Of a stretch of DNA of 64,000 nt, positions 18,544 through 28,359 are shown in pieces. The notes beneath the pieces were generated by a model. It worked only from the letters and a program-made list of their open reading frames with translations, searched no databases and was not told the DNA's origin. A program made the translations under genes and the position numbers. Each line of letters begins with the position of its first letter. Position 1 is the first letter of the stretch. Source of the DNA: Shewanella livingstonensis (GTDB lineage: Bacteria; Pseudomonadota; Gammaproteobacteria; Enterobacterales; Shewanellaceae); assembly GCF_003855395.1 (NCBI RefSeq), contig NZ_CP034015.1, forward strand, positions 3,916,001 through 3,980,000. The letters run 5' to 3'.

Positions 18544-19166
18544 GTCAGTGGATCTACTTTTTTGATTTATGCGGTACCGCTGTATTTGCCCTTTCAGGTG
18601 CATTAGCTGCGGGCAAGCACCGCATGGACCCCTTTGGCGTTATTGTATTAGCTTCAGTAACCGCCATTGGTGGTGGTAGTATTCGCGATGCGTTAATAGG
18701 TGCCACGCCAGTTTTTTGGATCCGTGATCCTAATTATATGCTCGTCATTCTTGCGACCGTAATAACCTGTTTAGTGTTAGTGCGTAAACCGCATAAATTA
18801 CCTCCACGTTCATTATCTATTGCCGATGCACTCGGTTTAGCACTATTTACCGTAATTGGTGCAGAAAAAGCCTTATTGCTTGAATTATCTGGTATGGTCG
18901 CGGTAGTCATGGGATTAATAACCGGTGTCGGTGGTGGTATTATCCGAGATTTGTTATGTAGGCAAATTCCAATGGTGTTGCGAACGGAAATTTACGCAAC
19001 CGCTTCCATCGTTGGAGGGATCTGTTATACCTTAAGCATATTTGTCGGCATGGATAGCATGACATCGATGTTGATCGCTATGTTCAGCACGCTAATCATC
19101 CGTCTTAGTGCTATCCGCTGGCACTTATCTTTACCGGCTTTTGATTTGAAAACAAAGAGAACTTAA
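18540..19166 (+). CDS. TRIC/YicG family membrane transporter (UPF0126)
   Basis: A 208-residue inner-membrane protein of about seven helices with two duplicated halves, each carrying the family signature: GGGSIRDAL in the first and GGGIIRDLL in the second. Prokaryotic TRIC channels and E. coli YicG-like glycine transporters belong here; the actual substrate cannot be read from sequence. It is coupled to the DUF2721 gene by a 4 bp overlap and followed 1 bp later by the NTF2-like gene, so the three form an operon. Confidence 0.85.
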   Translation: MSQWIYFFDLCGTAVFALSGALAAGKHRMDPFGVIVLASVTAIGGGSIRDALIGATPVFWIRDPNYMLVILATVITCLVLVRKPHKLPPRSLSIADALGLALFTVIGAEKALLLELSGMVAVVMGLITGVGGGIIRDLLCRQIPMVLRTEIYATASIVGGICYTLSIFVGMDSMTSMLIAMFSTLIIRLSAIRWHLSLPAFDLKTKRT

Positions 19167-19167
19167 T

Positions 19168-19644
19168 GTGCGAATAATCTTCATATTATGCTGTTTGCTA
19201 TTGAGCTTTTCTACAAAAGCCAATATTGGCGATATGCCACGAGAACAACAGCTTGCGATGCAATACATGGAAGCGCTTACCGATCATGACTATACCGTTT
19301 TGCGACGTTTTTACTCTCGCGATACGGTCTTTTACGATAAAACAGCCAATACAACTTACACAGGCGGTCGGCATATTATTGCGTTTTTACAGCGGGCTCA
19401 TGAAGGTGTATTAGAATACCGTTTAAACGTAGAACACATGTTTAATACCGGCTCTCTCGTGGTGATAATAGGCAGTTATCGATTACGAGGCCCCGGCGAT
19501 CAATATGGTAAACCCGGTAAAATTATCGACCTTGCGGTACCAGGTGTCACCACCCTAAAATTTGATAACAATACTGAGCGTTTAATTGAGCAAATGGACT
19601 TAATGGATTATCAGACCATGTCTGATCAATTAGAGTCTCAGTAA
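19168..19644 (+). CDS. Secreted NTF2/SnoaL-like protein
   Basis: A 158-residue protein with a signal peptide (MRIIFILCCLLLSFSTKA) and an NTF2/SnoaL-like fold suggested by the order of helices and strands (AMQYMEALTDHDYTVLRRFY, then a beta-rich second half). Proteins of this fold bind small hydrophobic molecules or act as simple enzymes; no function can be assigned. It starts with GTG; the overlapping ATG at 19166 runs into a stop after two codons. It ends before a strong bidirectional terminator. Confidence 0.65.
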   Translation: MRIIFILCCLLLSFSTKANIGDMPREQQLAMQYMEALTDHDYTVLRRFYSRDTVFYDKTANTTYTGGRHIIAFLQRAHEGVLEYRLNVEHMFNTGSLVVIIGSYRLRGPGDQYGKPGKIIDLAVPGVTTLKFDNNTERLIEQMDLMDYQTMSDQLESQ

Positions 19645-19690
19645 TGTTACACGCGTCAATTAATCATCGATTGACCATGTATCAGGCATA

Positions 19691-19722
19691 AAAAAACGGC
19701 TTAGTAATAAGCCGTTTTTTTT
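19691..19722. terminator. Bidirectional terminator between the NTF2-like gene and tyrS
   Basis: A 13 bp stem (A-run, CGGCTTA and complement) with a 4 base loop and T-runs on both strands. The two genes converge on it. Confidence 0.85.
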
Positions 19723-19733
19723 GATATCCGTGA

Positions 19734-20930
19734 TTACTTTAACATCACTTTGGCAAACTTACGTTTACCTACCTGGAATACCGCGTCAAGACCAGCATTA
19801 AAGCTAATGCGACTGTCTTCAATCTTCTCGCCGTCCATTTTAACTGCGCCTTGCTTAATCATGCGCATACCGTCAGAGGTTGAACCCACAAGGCCTGCAT
19901 CTTTAAGTAAGTTAGCAATAGCTAACCCGTCGCCCGCTTCTAATACCACTTCTTCGATGTCATCAGGAATGGCACCTTTTTGGAAACGGTCGATAAAAGC
20001 TTGATGCGCCGCTTGTGCTTGCTCTTCATCATGAAAACGCGCGATGATTTCTTTAGCCAACAAAATCTTGATATCACGTGGATTAGTACCATTTTCAACA
20101 TCTAACTTAAATTGGGCTAATTCAGTTAGTGGACGGAATGACAACAGTTCAAGATAACGCCACATTAAATCATCTGAAATCGACATAAGCTTACCAAACA
20201 TTTCGTTGGCAGGCTCGCTCACACCAATATAGTTGTGGGCCGATTTAGACATTTTCTTAACGCCATCTAAACCTTCAAGCAATGGCATCATGATGACAGT
20301 TTGCGGCTTTTGGCCTTCAGACTTTTGCAGTTCGCGACCCATTAGCAGGTTGAACTTTTGATCAGTACCACCTAATTCAACATCAGCTTTCAATGCAACC
20401 GAGTCGTAACCTTGTAGTAAAGGATACATAAATTCATGGATCGCAATAGATTGACCAGATGCATAACGCTTTTTAAAGTCGTCACGTTCCATCATACGGG
20501 CAACCGTTTGCTGCGATGCTAAACGGATCATACCGGCTGCGCCTAATGGCTCTAACCAGCTAGAATTAAATTCAATGCGAGTTTTTGCTGGATCTAAAAT
20601 TTTATAGACCTGTTCTTTGTAGGTTTCTGCGTTAGCAAGCACTTGTTCACGAGTCAGTGGCGGACGGGTGCTATTTTTACCACTAGGATCACCGACCATA
20701 CCGGTAAAATCACCAATCAAGAAAATCACTTCGTGACCTAACTCTTGAAAAGTACGCATCTTATTCAAAATAACCGTGTGGCCTAAGTGAATATCAGGAG
20801 CGGTAGGATCTGCACCTAACTTGATACGTAATGGGCGCCCTTCTTTCAGTTTCTCAAGCAAATCCGCCTCAAGTAATATCTCATCGGTACCGCGCTTAAT
20901 CTCTGCCAATACTTGATCTAAATTAGCCAT
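19734..20930 (-). CDS. tyrS: Tyrosyl-tRNA synthetase
   Basis: A 398-residue class I aminoacyl-tRNA synthetase charging tRNA-Tyr. It shows the HIGH-type motif HLGH at residues 48-51, the KMSKS loop ([12 protein letters not shown]) and a C-terminal S4 RNA-binding domain (last 60 or so residues). The frame is open from 20957, but the ATG at 20930 is preferred because AGGAG lies just upstream. It is about 25 residues shorter than E. coli TyrS and resembles the shorter tyrosyl-tRNA synthetase form found in many bacteria. It is divergent from the M23 peptidase gene. Confidence 0.95.
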   Translation of the reverse strand: MANLDQVLAEIKRGTDEILLEADLLEKLKEGRPLRIKLGADPTAPDIHLGHTVILNKMRTFQELGHEVIFLIGDFTGMVGDPSGKNSTRPPLTREQVLANAETYKEQVYKILDPAKTRIEFNSSWLEPLGAAGMIRLASQQTVARMMERDDFKKRYASGQSIAIHEFMYPLLQGYDSVALKADVELGGTDQKFNLLMGRELQKSEGQKPQTVIMMPLLEGLDGVKKMSKSAHNYIGVSEPANEMFGKLMSISDDLMWRYLELLSFRPLTELAQFKLDVENGTNPRDIKILLAKEIIARFHDEEQAQAAHQAFIDRFQKGAIPDDIEEVVLEAGDGLAIANLLKDAGLVGSTSDGMRMIKQGAVKMDGEKIEDSRISFNAGLDAVFQVGKRKFAKVMLK

Positions 20931-21013
20931 TACTACTGCAACTCCTGGGGCTTGCACAAAAAATAAAGAGGCCTATGTTACTTGTTAGCCACGGCAAATG
21001 AAAGAGTGTACAA

Positions 21014-22594
21014 TTGGTAGATAATAACGCTAGAGAGAAATTGGTACCTGAATCAATGGCAAAGCTTCTTACTTTATTCACATTGTTGCCAAAAGCACAT
21101 CAAATCACATTATCTTTATTGGTGATTCTAACGACTATTATTCTGATGTTCCCATCGGAAGACGCTCAAGCATCCAAACAAACCAAATTGATGAATCAAT
21201 CGGTAGAACAACCCGACATAGAAACCAATAAACGTTATGCTATTCCACTGGCATTTCGCACGCCAACACCGCCAGAAAATGATGACACTATTGATCATGA
21301 TGGGACCATTGATGCCGCACCAAATAACAACCTGATATCAAGTAATGACAGCAAAGATTTGAACAGCGGCGAAACCCCAGATGATGAAGCTTTTGCCCAT
21401 CACCTTGCAATGTTGCAAACTAGCACCTCAGATATTGATAGCATGATTAATGATATCGATAAGCAAGTTGCAAAACAAAAAGCCAAATTAAAGCAACAAG
21501 TTGCTAACAATGACGATACCGTCGAATACTATGAAGTAGTTAAAGGCGACATATTGGGCGGCTTATTTAGCCGTGCAGGACTCAGCGCAAAAGATGTCTA
21601 TGACATAACTCAATTGCCACTAGCGAAAAAGAATCTGCTAAAAATTATGCCCGGCGAAGAAATCGCTATCAGTAAAAATGCCCTGGGTGAATTACAAGAA
21701 TTAACTTATCGTATGGATAAAGTGTCGACGTTAGTGATTAGTCAACACAATGAACAATACAAAGAGACCGTTAATACCAAAGAAATCGAAAATCGTACCT
21801 CGTTTATTAGCGCCAACATTAAAAGCAACTTTTGGAATGCGGCTGCTGATGCTGGTTTATCGGGTAATCACATTATGGAGTTAGCCAATATTTTTGGCTG
21901 GGACGTCGATTTTGCTCTTGATATCCGTAAGGGCGATCACTTTTCGTTATTGTTTGAGCAAGAGTACGCCGATGGCCAATTTTTGCGTAATGGCAATATT
22001 CTCGCCGCTGAGTTTATTAACCAAGGTGAACGCTACACTGCGGTTCGTTATACCGACAGTGAATATTATTCAGAAAATGGCAACAGTATGCGTAAAGCCT
22101 TTTTACGTTCACCAGTAGACTTTAAATATGTTAGCTCTAACTTTAATCCACGTCGTTTACACCCGGTAACAGGCCAAATTAAAGCCCACCGCGGAGTTGA
22201 TTATGTTGCCGCAATTGGCACACCGATTAAAGCGGCAGGTAAAGGCAAGGTGGTTGAGTCTGGTTACAACCAGTTTAACGGTAACTATGTATTTATTAAG
22301 CACAATGAAACTTATACTACTAAATATTTACATTTGACCAAGCGTAATGTAAACCGTGGTGAAACGGTAAAACAAGGTCAGATAATTGGTACTCTGGGTA
22401 AAACAGGCCGAGTGACGGGTGCTCACTTACATTACGAATTTATTGTAAATGGTGTTCATCGTAATCCACGTACCATCGACTTACCTAAGTCAATGCCGAT
22501 TGATAGTAGAGAAAAGAACAAATTTGCTGCACTCAGTAAACAATTGATGACGCAATTAAAATCAAATCAACAACAGCGATTGGCAAGTAATTAA
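21014..22594 (+). CDS. M23 family murein DD-endopeptidase (MepM-like)
   Basis: A 526-residue envelope protein that should cut peptide cross-links in peptidoglycan to allow wall growth. A single membrane anchor lies at about residues 27-46. An OapA/LysM-like segment follows ([20 protein letters not shown]), and a C-terminal LytM/M23 domain has zinc ligands in HRGVDY and HLHYEF. Residues 47-175 are low-complexity and acidic. TTG 21014 is the longest start; TTG 21041 or ATG 21056 would keep the anchor and are possible, as no start has a strong ribosome-binding site. It is followed within 35 bp by anmK, another wall-recycling gene. Confidence 0.85.
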   Translation: MVDNNAREKLVPESMAKLLTLFTLLPKAHQITLSLLVILTTIILMFPSEDAQASKQTKLMNQSVEQPDIETNKRYAIPLAFRTPTPPENDDTIDHDGTIDAAPNNNLISSNDSKDLNSGETPDDEAFAHHLAMLQTSTSDIDSMINDIDKQVAKQKAKLKQQVANNDDTVEYYEVVKGDILGGLFSRAGLSAKDVYDITQLPLAKKNLLKIMPGEEIAISKNALGELQELTYRMDKVSTLVISQHNEQYKETVNTKEIENRTSFISANIKSNFWNAAADAGLSGNHIMELANIFGWDVDFALDIRKGDHFSLLFEQEYADGQFLRNGNILAAEFINQGERYTAVRYTDSEYYSENGNSMRKAFLRSPVDFKYVSSNFNPRRLHPVTGQIKAHRGVDYVAAIGTPIKAAGKGKVVESGYNQFNGNYVFIKHNETYTTKYLHLTKRNVNRGETVKQGQIIGTLGKTGRVTGAHLHYEFIVNGVHRNPRTIDLPKSMPIDSREKNKFAALSKQLMTQLKSNQQQRLASN

Positions 22595-22628
22595 CGCCTA
22601 TTTATTGCAGTTAACAGAGAGTGACTTC

Positions 22629-23741
22629 ATGTCTAAGCCAGAATATTTTATCGGTCTAATGTCGGGCACAAGCATGGATGGTGTTGATGCGGTATTGGTT
22701 GATTTTTCGGCCGACAAACCGGTTCTAGTCGCCAGCCACACAGAAGCTATCCCAGCCCACTTATTAACGAGCCTACAGCGTTTATGTCAGCCTGCAACCG
22801 ATGAGATTAATCGCCTGGGTAGACTCGATCGTAGTGTCGGTAAATTATTTGCTCAAGCTGTGAATCACTTATTGACCAAAACAACGGTGACAGCGGATGA
22901 AATTATCGCGATTGGTTCTCATGGACAAACCGTGCGCCACATGCCTAATTTAGAGATGGGTTTTACCCTACAAATTGGTGACCCAAATACTATTGCCATT
23001 GAAACCAATATTGATGTTATCGCAGACTTTAGACGTAAAGATATCGCTCTTGGCGGCCAAGGCGCACCATTAGTCCCCGCCTTTCACCAACAAATGTTTG
23101 CCCAATCTGGTCACTCTCGAGTTATTTTGAATATCGGTGGCATTGCCAACGTAACCTATTTACCCGGCAATAGTGACCAAGTGTTAGGCTTTGATACTGG
23201 CCCAGGTAATAATTTAATTGATGTCTTTATTCAGCAAAACTTAAATCAACCATTTGATGAGGATGGTGCTTGGGCTGAGTCTGGTACCAGTAATCCAGAC
23301 TTACTTAAGCAGCTATTGTCACACTCTTATTTTTCGCTTGCCTATCCTAAAAGCACAGGCAGAGAGTTATTTAATCAAGCTTGGCTTGAGCAACAACTTG
23401 CTGATTATAGTCATTTAGATCAACAAGACATTCAATCAACTTTACTTGACCTGACCTGTCATAGTATCGCCAACGACATTAATAAACTGTCACCAACAGG
23501 TGAATTATTTGTTTGCGGTGGCGGCGCATTAAATAAAGCCTTAATGCGACGACTGGCGATATTGGTACCCAGTTATAAAGTTGATACCACCAGCGCATTA
23601 GGTGTGGATGCTAAGTGGGTTGAAGGAATCGCCTTTGCCTGGTTAGCCATGCGTTATCATCATGATTTACCCGCCAACTTACCGGCTGTTACAGGGGCGT
23701 CACGCACAGCTGTATTAGGTGGCCGCTTTAAAGCAAGATAA
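22629..23741 (+). CDS. anmK: Anhydro-N-acetylmuramic acid kinase
   Basis: A 370-residue cytosolic kinase that phosphorylates anhydro-N-acetylmuramic acid recovered from peptidoglycan turnover. Family motifs are clear: [18 protein letters not shown] at the start, [20 protein letters not shown] and [12 protein letters not shown]. The frame is open from TTG 22605; the ATG at 22629 is chosen as the family start, with an AGAGAG site upstream. It follows the murein endopeptidase, so wall cleavage and recycling are paired. Confidence 0.95.
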   Translation: MSKPEYFIGLMSGTSMDGVDAVLVDFSADKPVLVASHTEAIPAHLLTSLQRLCQPATDEINRLGRLDRSVGKLFAQAVNHLLTKTTVTADEIIAIGSHGQTVRHMPNLEMGFTLQIGDPNTIAIETNIDVIADFRRKDIALGGQGAPLVPAFHQQMFAQSGHSRVILNIGGIANVTYLPGNSDQVLGFDTGPGNNLIDVFIQQNLNQPFDEDGAWAESGTSNPDLLKQLLSHSYFSLAYPKSTGRELFNQAWLEQQLADYSHLDQQDIQSTLLDLTCHSIANDINKLSPTGELFVCGGGALNKALMRRLAILVPSYKVDTTSALGVDAKWVEGIAFAWLAMRYHHDLPANLPAVTGASRTAVLGGRFKAR

Positions 23742-23855
23742 ATACACCAATATGTGCGGTTTACTTTTGCAATTGTGGCCTCAATGTTATGATGCCCACA
23801 AATTTGCTTAATTATGTAAAATTGAGCAAAGCCGTCACTTAAGATGAGAGTCAAT

Positions 23856-24242
23856 ATGAGCAACAAAACCAAGAGTGTGTCTGAATTAATGAATCTAACG
23901 CCAGAAGGTCGTTATGATTATATGGTTGAGCAGATTAAAACTGAAAAGATTATTTGGACACTTCAAGATCAAGATGGTTGTGTCATGCTGACCACCGAAG
24001 ATGAAGATTGTATTCCAATGTGGCCATCTGAAGAAACAGCTGTGTTATGGGCTGTGGATGAGTGGAAAGATTGCGAACCATTAGCCATTCCACTTGACGA
24101 GTTTCAAGAACGTTGGGTTAGCGGTATGGAAGACGATGACTTATTTATTGCGGTGTTCCCGGTTCAAGAAGATTTAGGTGTTGTAGTACCTCCGTTTGAA
24201 ATGAATGAACGAATTTCACCAAAGAAACAACAAAAGCATTAA
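23856..24242 (+). CDS. DUF2750 protein
   Basis: A 128-residue soluble acidic protein. The sequence IIWTLQDQDGCVMLTTEDEDCIPMWPSEETA and the later WKDCEPLAIPLDEF fit DUF2750, a family of unknown function. The ATG at 23856 is chosen over the ATG at 23844 for better spacing to GAGAG. It overlaps the next start (TAATG), so the two are co-translated. Confidence 0.7.
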   Translation: MSNKTKSVSELMNLTPEGRYDYMVEQIKTEKIIWTLQDQDGCVMLTTEDEDCIPMWPSEETAVLWAVDEWKDCEPLAIPLDEFQERWVSGMEDDDLFIAVFPVQEDLGVVVPPFEMNERISPKKQQKH

Positions 24243-24718
24243 TGGTTATGACCGATACTAGCCCAGAATTAAGCCACGTTGATCAAGCTCAGACCGTTGC
24301 TAAGCCGCATTTACCTAAAAGGTTAATTGGCTTAATGATCATTTATACCCTGTCGGCTATTAGTGGGCTATTTGCTGCCAACTCGTTGTCAGAGTTAAGT
24401 GCAATGTTATGCATATTAACATTGATGATGGTGCTAGCTATAATCGGCCGCCAGAAAGCCGGCTTATACCTATTGCGGGTATATTGTGTGCTGCAACTTT
24501 TGTTATACAGCGTACTGCCAATTATTATGTATGATCCTGATAATTTAGTTGCCGGCCCAACCACCTTTGATTTTGGTTTATTCCAAACCGTTGTTGCCGA
24601 TTGGATGATCTACTCTGTGCTGATTGTGCTAGGGATAACTCAAGTGTGGATCAGCTTCAACGCTAAAGTGAAGGCGTGGTTTAAACCGCGGATGAATCTT
24701 AATATTATGAGTAGCTAG
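24242..24718 (+). CDS. Hypothetical four-helix membrane protein
   Basis: A 158-residue protein with a polar 25-residue N-terminus and hydrophobic helices at about 29-45, 52-67, 75-95 and 115-138. I do not recognise a family. It is coupled to the DUF2750 gene by overlapping stop and start codons and ends before a strong terminator. Confidence 0.6.
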   Translation: MVMTDTSPELSHVDQAQTVAKPHLPKRLIGLMIIYTLSAISGLFAANSLSELSAMLCILTLMMVLAIIGRQKAGLYLLRVYCVLQLLLYSVLPIIMYDPDNLVAGPTTFDFGLFQTVVADWMIYSVLIVLGITQVWISFNAKVKAWFKPRMNLNIMSS

Positions 24719-24744
24719 TTATCGATTGATGCCTGTACTGGCGC

Positions 24745-24780
24745 CAATAAAAAAGCCGTCGAAAGACGGCTTTTTTATTG
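24745..24780. terminator. Bidirectional terminator before erpA
   Basis: A perfect 16 bp stem (AAAAAAGCCGTC and complement) closed by a stable GAAA tetraloop, with T-runs on both strands. It serves the membrane-protein gene and the convergent erpA. Confidence 0.9.
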
Positions 24781-24830
24781 GATGATTTATAACTCATCCT
24801 GAGGTACATTTATCAGTGTAGTTAAACTCG

Positions 24831-25181
24831 TTACACCGAGAAACTCGCCCCGCAACCACATGTCGTCGTCGCATTAGGATTTTTAACAAAAAATCGTGAA
24901 CCTTCAAGACCCGATGTATAATCTACTTCACCACCAACAAGGTACTGAAGACTCATTGGATCAACAACCAACTGCACACCTTGTTTCTCAATGGTGAAAT
25001 CACCTTCGTTGACTTTTTCATCGAATGTAAAGCCATACTGAAAACCAGAGCAACCACCACCTGTTACATACACACGTAGCTTTAATTCAGGATTCTGTTC
25101 TTCTTCTAACAGACCTTTTACTTTTATCGCCGCCGCATCGGTAAATTGGATCGGCATTGCTGCATCAACTTGTTCAGTCAT
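24831..25181 (-). CDS. erpA: Iron-sulfur cluster insertion protein ErpA
   Basis: A 116-residue A-type carrier that passes iron-sulfur clusters to target enzymes such as those of isoprenoid synthesis. The three cluster-binding cysteines are present: C44 in GGGCSGFQY and C108 and C110 in the C-terminal CGCG. The length equals E. coli ErpA within a few residues. It lies 21 bp downstream of the DUF6776 gene and is probably co-transcribed with it. Confidence 0.95.
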   Translation of the reverse strand: MTEQVDAAMPIQFTDAAAIKVKGLLEEEQNPELKLRVYVTGGGCSGFQYGFTFDEKVNEGDFTIEKQGVQLVVDPMSLQYLVGGEVDYTSGLEGSRFFVKNPNATTTCGCGASFSV

Positions 25182-25202
25182 TACTACCTCTTACTTCGGT
25201 GT

Positions 25203-25976
25203 CTACTGAGAATTATCCTTTACCTGACTATTTTGTTCAAGTATTACCCGCAGTTCTTTTTCGCCCATCAATAGCTCTGGTACATTAAAGACTTGTTCAA
25301 TCTCGCCACCTTTGACACCACGACTAGCAGCTACCTTCACTTTAACCATTATCCGTTGTAAGTTAAAACCGCTTGGTAGTACAAAATTGTTATCCATAAT
25401 TTGAAAATAATTAAATTCAAAATCCAGTTTTTTATCAATTAACTTGCTCAAAGACAGCTCCGCGGGTTGATCATTTTGGGTACCTAGCAACAATACAGTA
25501 GTACTGGTCTTCACTTTTACTTGGTGTTTTTGCAACTGAGTAAGGATGAGTCTTAATTGATATTGATCAGGAGACAAACCTTGAGCCAATTCCACTCCAT
25601 GAATAGCTACCCCTTCAACATCGGCATCGGTAACCATAATACTGCGATAAAAAGCTAATTCTTTCTCTAATGCTTTCTGCGTGGATAATTGCTGACTAAA
25701 CATCTGTTGCATTTCTTTATTGGCATTATCGGCAATATTTAGTGCTAAATTTCGACTGGCAAGGACTTGCGCTTGCGTCTCGAGTTGTTGCAATAATTTA
25801 CGCTTACCACTGGCGCTATTGGGTGTGGCCTCTGGTGCAAATGAAAGCCACAGATTAAAACTGACTGCACCCAGTAAAAAACACACTAACATTAATCCGA
25901 TCAAGTATATGCTTGATGTCCGATTTTTACGTTCTAAAACTTGCAGTCTGTCTAGCCAACGGTGATAATTTAACAT
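25203..25976 (-). CDS. DUF6776-like membrane-anchored coiled-coil protein
   Basis: A 257-residue protein with one membrane helix at about residues 24-46, a coiled coil at about 58-110 (rich in Q, L and E), and a beta-rich periplasmic C-terminal half. It resembles the DUF6776 family, found beside erpA in several gammaproteobacteria; its function is unknown. The topology recalls PilN/PilO-type or division scaffolds, but that is only shape. It is probably the promoter-proximal gene of an erpA operon. Confidence 0.6.
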   Translation of the reverse strand: MLNYHRWLDRLQVLERKNRTSSIYLIGLMLVCFLLGAVSFNLWLSFAPEATPNSASGKRKLLQQLETQAQVLASRNLALNIADNANKEMQQMFSQQLSTQKALEKELAFYRSIMVTDADVEGVAIHGVELAQGLSPDQYQLRLILTQLQKHQVKVKTSTTVLLLGTQNDQPAELSLSKLIDKKLDFEFNYFQIMDNNFVLPSGFNLQRIMVKVKVAASRGVKGGEIEQVFNVPELLMGEKELRVILEQNSQVKDNSQ

Positions 25977-26217
25977 TAAGTTACAACCTTTTAATAAAAT
26001 ACAGTATGCTTGTTGAAGCTTATTTGCCTAGGTTTAATTTTTATATAGCACATAACATTATATGCAAATATCACCCATTCTATCTAAAATGCAGATGATT
26101 ATATTTACCTTACTAAATGAAGTTTTAATACCCAGCTCAGAGCACTAAAAGAGCCTTATTTGTGCTTTAAGTATTGCGCTGTTAACAACCTTAGTTCTAT
26201 TGATGGAGAGTCATAAC

Positions 26218-26310
26218 ATGACACCGACGCGTTATCTTACAATCAATAAACAACAACTAAAAACATTCCTAAAACATCCACAGACCTTAGAGTCCAACAG
26301 TGCAATTTAA
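26218..26310 (+). CDS. Possible 30-residue leader ORF overlapping the ClC gene
   Basis: ATG 26218 has a strong GGAGAG site 6 to 8 bp upstream, better than any site for the next gene. It encodes 30 residues beginning MTPTRYLTINKQQLKTF and ends at 26310, 11 bp inside the ClC frame that starts at GTG 26300. That geometry is typical of a coupled leader peptide. It may instead be the remnant of a longer gene. No known peptide is recognised. Confidence 0.35.
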   Translation: MTPTRYLTINKQQLKTFLKHPQTLESNSAI

Positions 26311-28024
26311 GATAAATAAAGCCGCTATTATTCACGCCAAAAGAACGACGCGCAAATATCTTCGTAATGAATTTAGAGATCAGTTATCTGAGGCCAAAAT
26401 TAGTGTGCAACTTTGTGCACTCGCACTGCTGTTTGCCATCATAGCCTCTATAGTGATTATCTTATTCCGTTTGAGCTTAGTGTGGGCAGATCAATACCTG
26501 CATACCGAAACAATGAGCATTAGCTCAACCCTAACCGATTGGCGCTCTTATCTACCCATCATCGGCGCATTACTGATTTGGTTACTGTCATTATTGGGTT
26601 CAAAGCGATATCGGCGCATGGGTATTGCGTACGTATTGCACCGATTCAAATTACATTACGGTAAGGTACCGCTTCAATCAGCTGCTGGACAGTTTTTCCA
26701 AGCATTAATCGCCTTAATGGCTAACTTTTCTGTTGGTAAAGAAGGCCCCGCTATTCACTTAGGTGCAGTAAGTGCCAGTGTGATGGCCGAAAAATTTAGC
26801 CTGCCAGATAACAGTGTACGTATTATGTGCGCCAGTGGTATTGCTGCTGGAATTGCCGCCACCTTTAATGCACCGCTGGCTGCGGTATTATTTGTATTTG
26901 AAGTGATTGTGCGCGAATACAAAATCCACTATTTTTTCCCTATTATGCTGTCTGCCATTTGTGGCGCGGTATCCAGTCAACTGGTGTTTGGCAATATTCA
27001 TGAGTACGACTTGATCAACGTAATTCACATTCCGCTGGATCATTACCCTATTTTACTGATTGGCGGCATTGCGTTGGGGTGTGTCGCTGCATTGTTTAAC
27101 TTTTCATTAGTAAAAGTTACCGCCACAGGCCAACACTGGCCATTAATTTATCGGCTGCTTATTGCTGGCGCAATTACTACGCTTGTGGGCCTGGTGATGC
27201 CACAAGCTTTAGGGTCGGGTGATTTAGCGATAACAGAAGCCATTAGTGAGCATCCTAGTTTACTGTTTTTAATTGCGTTGTTATTAGCGAAAATGTTGGC
27301 CACCATCGCCGCCATTGGCTTTGGCGTACCTGGCGGACTCATTGGCCCGCTGTATGGTATTGGGGCATTAATTGGTGCGATCCTGGCCTTAGTCAGTAGT
27401 TTACTGTTTCCATCAATTGCACCTTATGTGGGCTTATATACTGTTATTGGCATGACGGCAATGATGGGCGTTTGTCTTAGCGCGCCTTTAGCGGCATTAG
27501 TTGCATTGCTTGAATTAACTAACGATGCGTCGATTATCTTACCGGCGATGTTTGTCACTATTCCAGCCTTTTTAGTCGCCTACCAAGGTTTTAATACTAA
27601 TTCTATTTTGCTTAAACAACTGGATATTATGGGCTTAGGCTACAAGGTAGCACCATTGAATCAAGGGTTGCAGAAGAAAGGTGTTAGGGTACTAATGGAT
27701 AAACGCTTTGTGATTGTTAACGATGATGACGAACTGCTACTTGAAGTACTCAAACGTGCCGCTGGGCGGCCAGTATTGGTGCGTAATGCTGAAGGTGCAA
27801 TTGAAATGCTGCGGCTTGAAATGCAATCTTTTGAAGACTCGACGACTTTGTCGCGTCATCCTATGCCCGGATTACCCGACAGCGCTACCCTAAATGAAGC
27901 CTATGAAGCACTGGCACCAAAACGCTCTGGTGAAGTGTATATCTACCGCGGTAACAATCAAAAAGTGGTTGGCGTGATCAGTTGGGCTAATTTACTCCAA
28001 GAAATTCGCTCAGGACAAATATAA
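26300..28024 (+). CDS. ClC-family chloride channel/transporter with C-terminal CBS domains
   Basis: A 574-residue inner-membrane protein of the ClC family, which moves chloride as a channel or in exchange for protons. The gating-glutamate motif GKEGP is present with E148, the same number as in E. coli ClC-Ec1. The family segment GIAAGIAATFNAPLAAVLFVFE follows, and GFGVPGGLIGP is the third hallmark. The residue after E201 is valine where ClC-Ec1 has its internal proton glutamate, a channel-like feature. The selectivity-filter GSGIP is not evident (RRMGIA lies there). Residues from about 440 on form a CBS pair that may bind nucleotides. The GTG start overlaps a possible leader ORF. It resembles the divergent ClcB-like branch. 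Confidence 0.85.
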   Translation: MQFKINKAAIIHAKRTTRKYLRNEFRDQLSEAKISVQLCALALLFAIIASIVIILFRLSLVWADQYLHTETMSISSTLTDWRSYLPIIGALLIWLLSLLGSKRYRRMGIAYVLHRFKLHYGKVPLQSAAGQFFQALIALMANFSVGKEGPAIHLGAVSASVMAEKFSLPDNSVRIMCASGIAAGIAATFNAPLAAVLFVFEVIVREYKIHYFFPIMLSAICGAVSSQLVFGNIHEYDLINVIHIPLDHYPILLIGGIALGCVAALFNFSLVKVTATGQHWPLIYRLLIAGAITTLVGLVMPQALGSGDLAITEAISEHPSLLFLIALLLAKMLATIAAIGFGVPGGLIGPLYGIGALIGAILALVSSLLFPSIAPYVGLYTVIGMTAMMGVCLSAPLAALVALLELTNDASIILPAMFVTIPAFLVAYQGFNTNSILLKQLDIMGLGYKVAPLNQGLQKKGVRVLMDKRFVIVNDDDELLLEVLKRAAGRPVLVRNAEGAIEMLRLEMQSFEDSTTLSRHPMPGLPDSATLNEAYEALAPKRSGEVYIYRGNNQKVVGVISWANLLQEIRSGQI

Positions 28025-28359
28025 TTCATACCTCTTTAGCTTGTTTAGCTTGTTTAGCAAATTGGAGCTTCAGATTATATTTCGGTGAGTATAATGTTAA
28101 TTAATGATGTTACTTACAAGCAAAGTCCATTAAACAAATAGCATTAAATTGACGACTAAAACCGTGACAATGTTCTTGATTACAGCAAGTGAATCTCGGC
28201 GTTCAGTATGGTTATTATATTTATCTGGCGGTTATTTTCTGCTACAATTTTGCCTCAGCCACCCTACATGTAATCTCTATAACACCCTATATAATAATAC
28301 GGTAAAATAGCATGCTGTTCTGGTGAATATTTTGCCCCCAAACTTTGGAAATCAGGCTG
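28025..28359. other. Intergenic region upstream of pyrB
   Basis: About 335 bp. It has a short direct repeat (TTAGCTTGTT units near 28038-28058) and AT-rich possible -10 boxes (TACAAT at 28243, TATAAT at 28290) without convincing -35 boxes. I see no leader peptide with hairpin and T-run of the enterobacterial pyrBI attenuator type. Confidence 0.5.
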
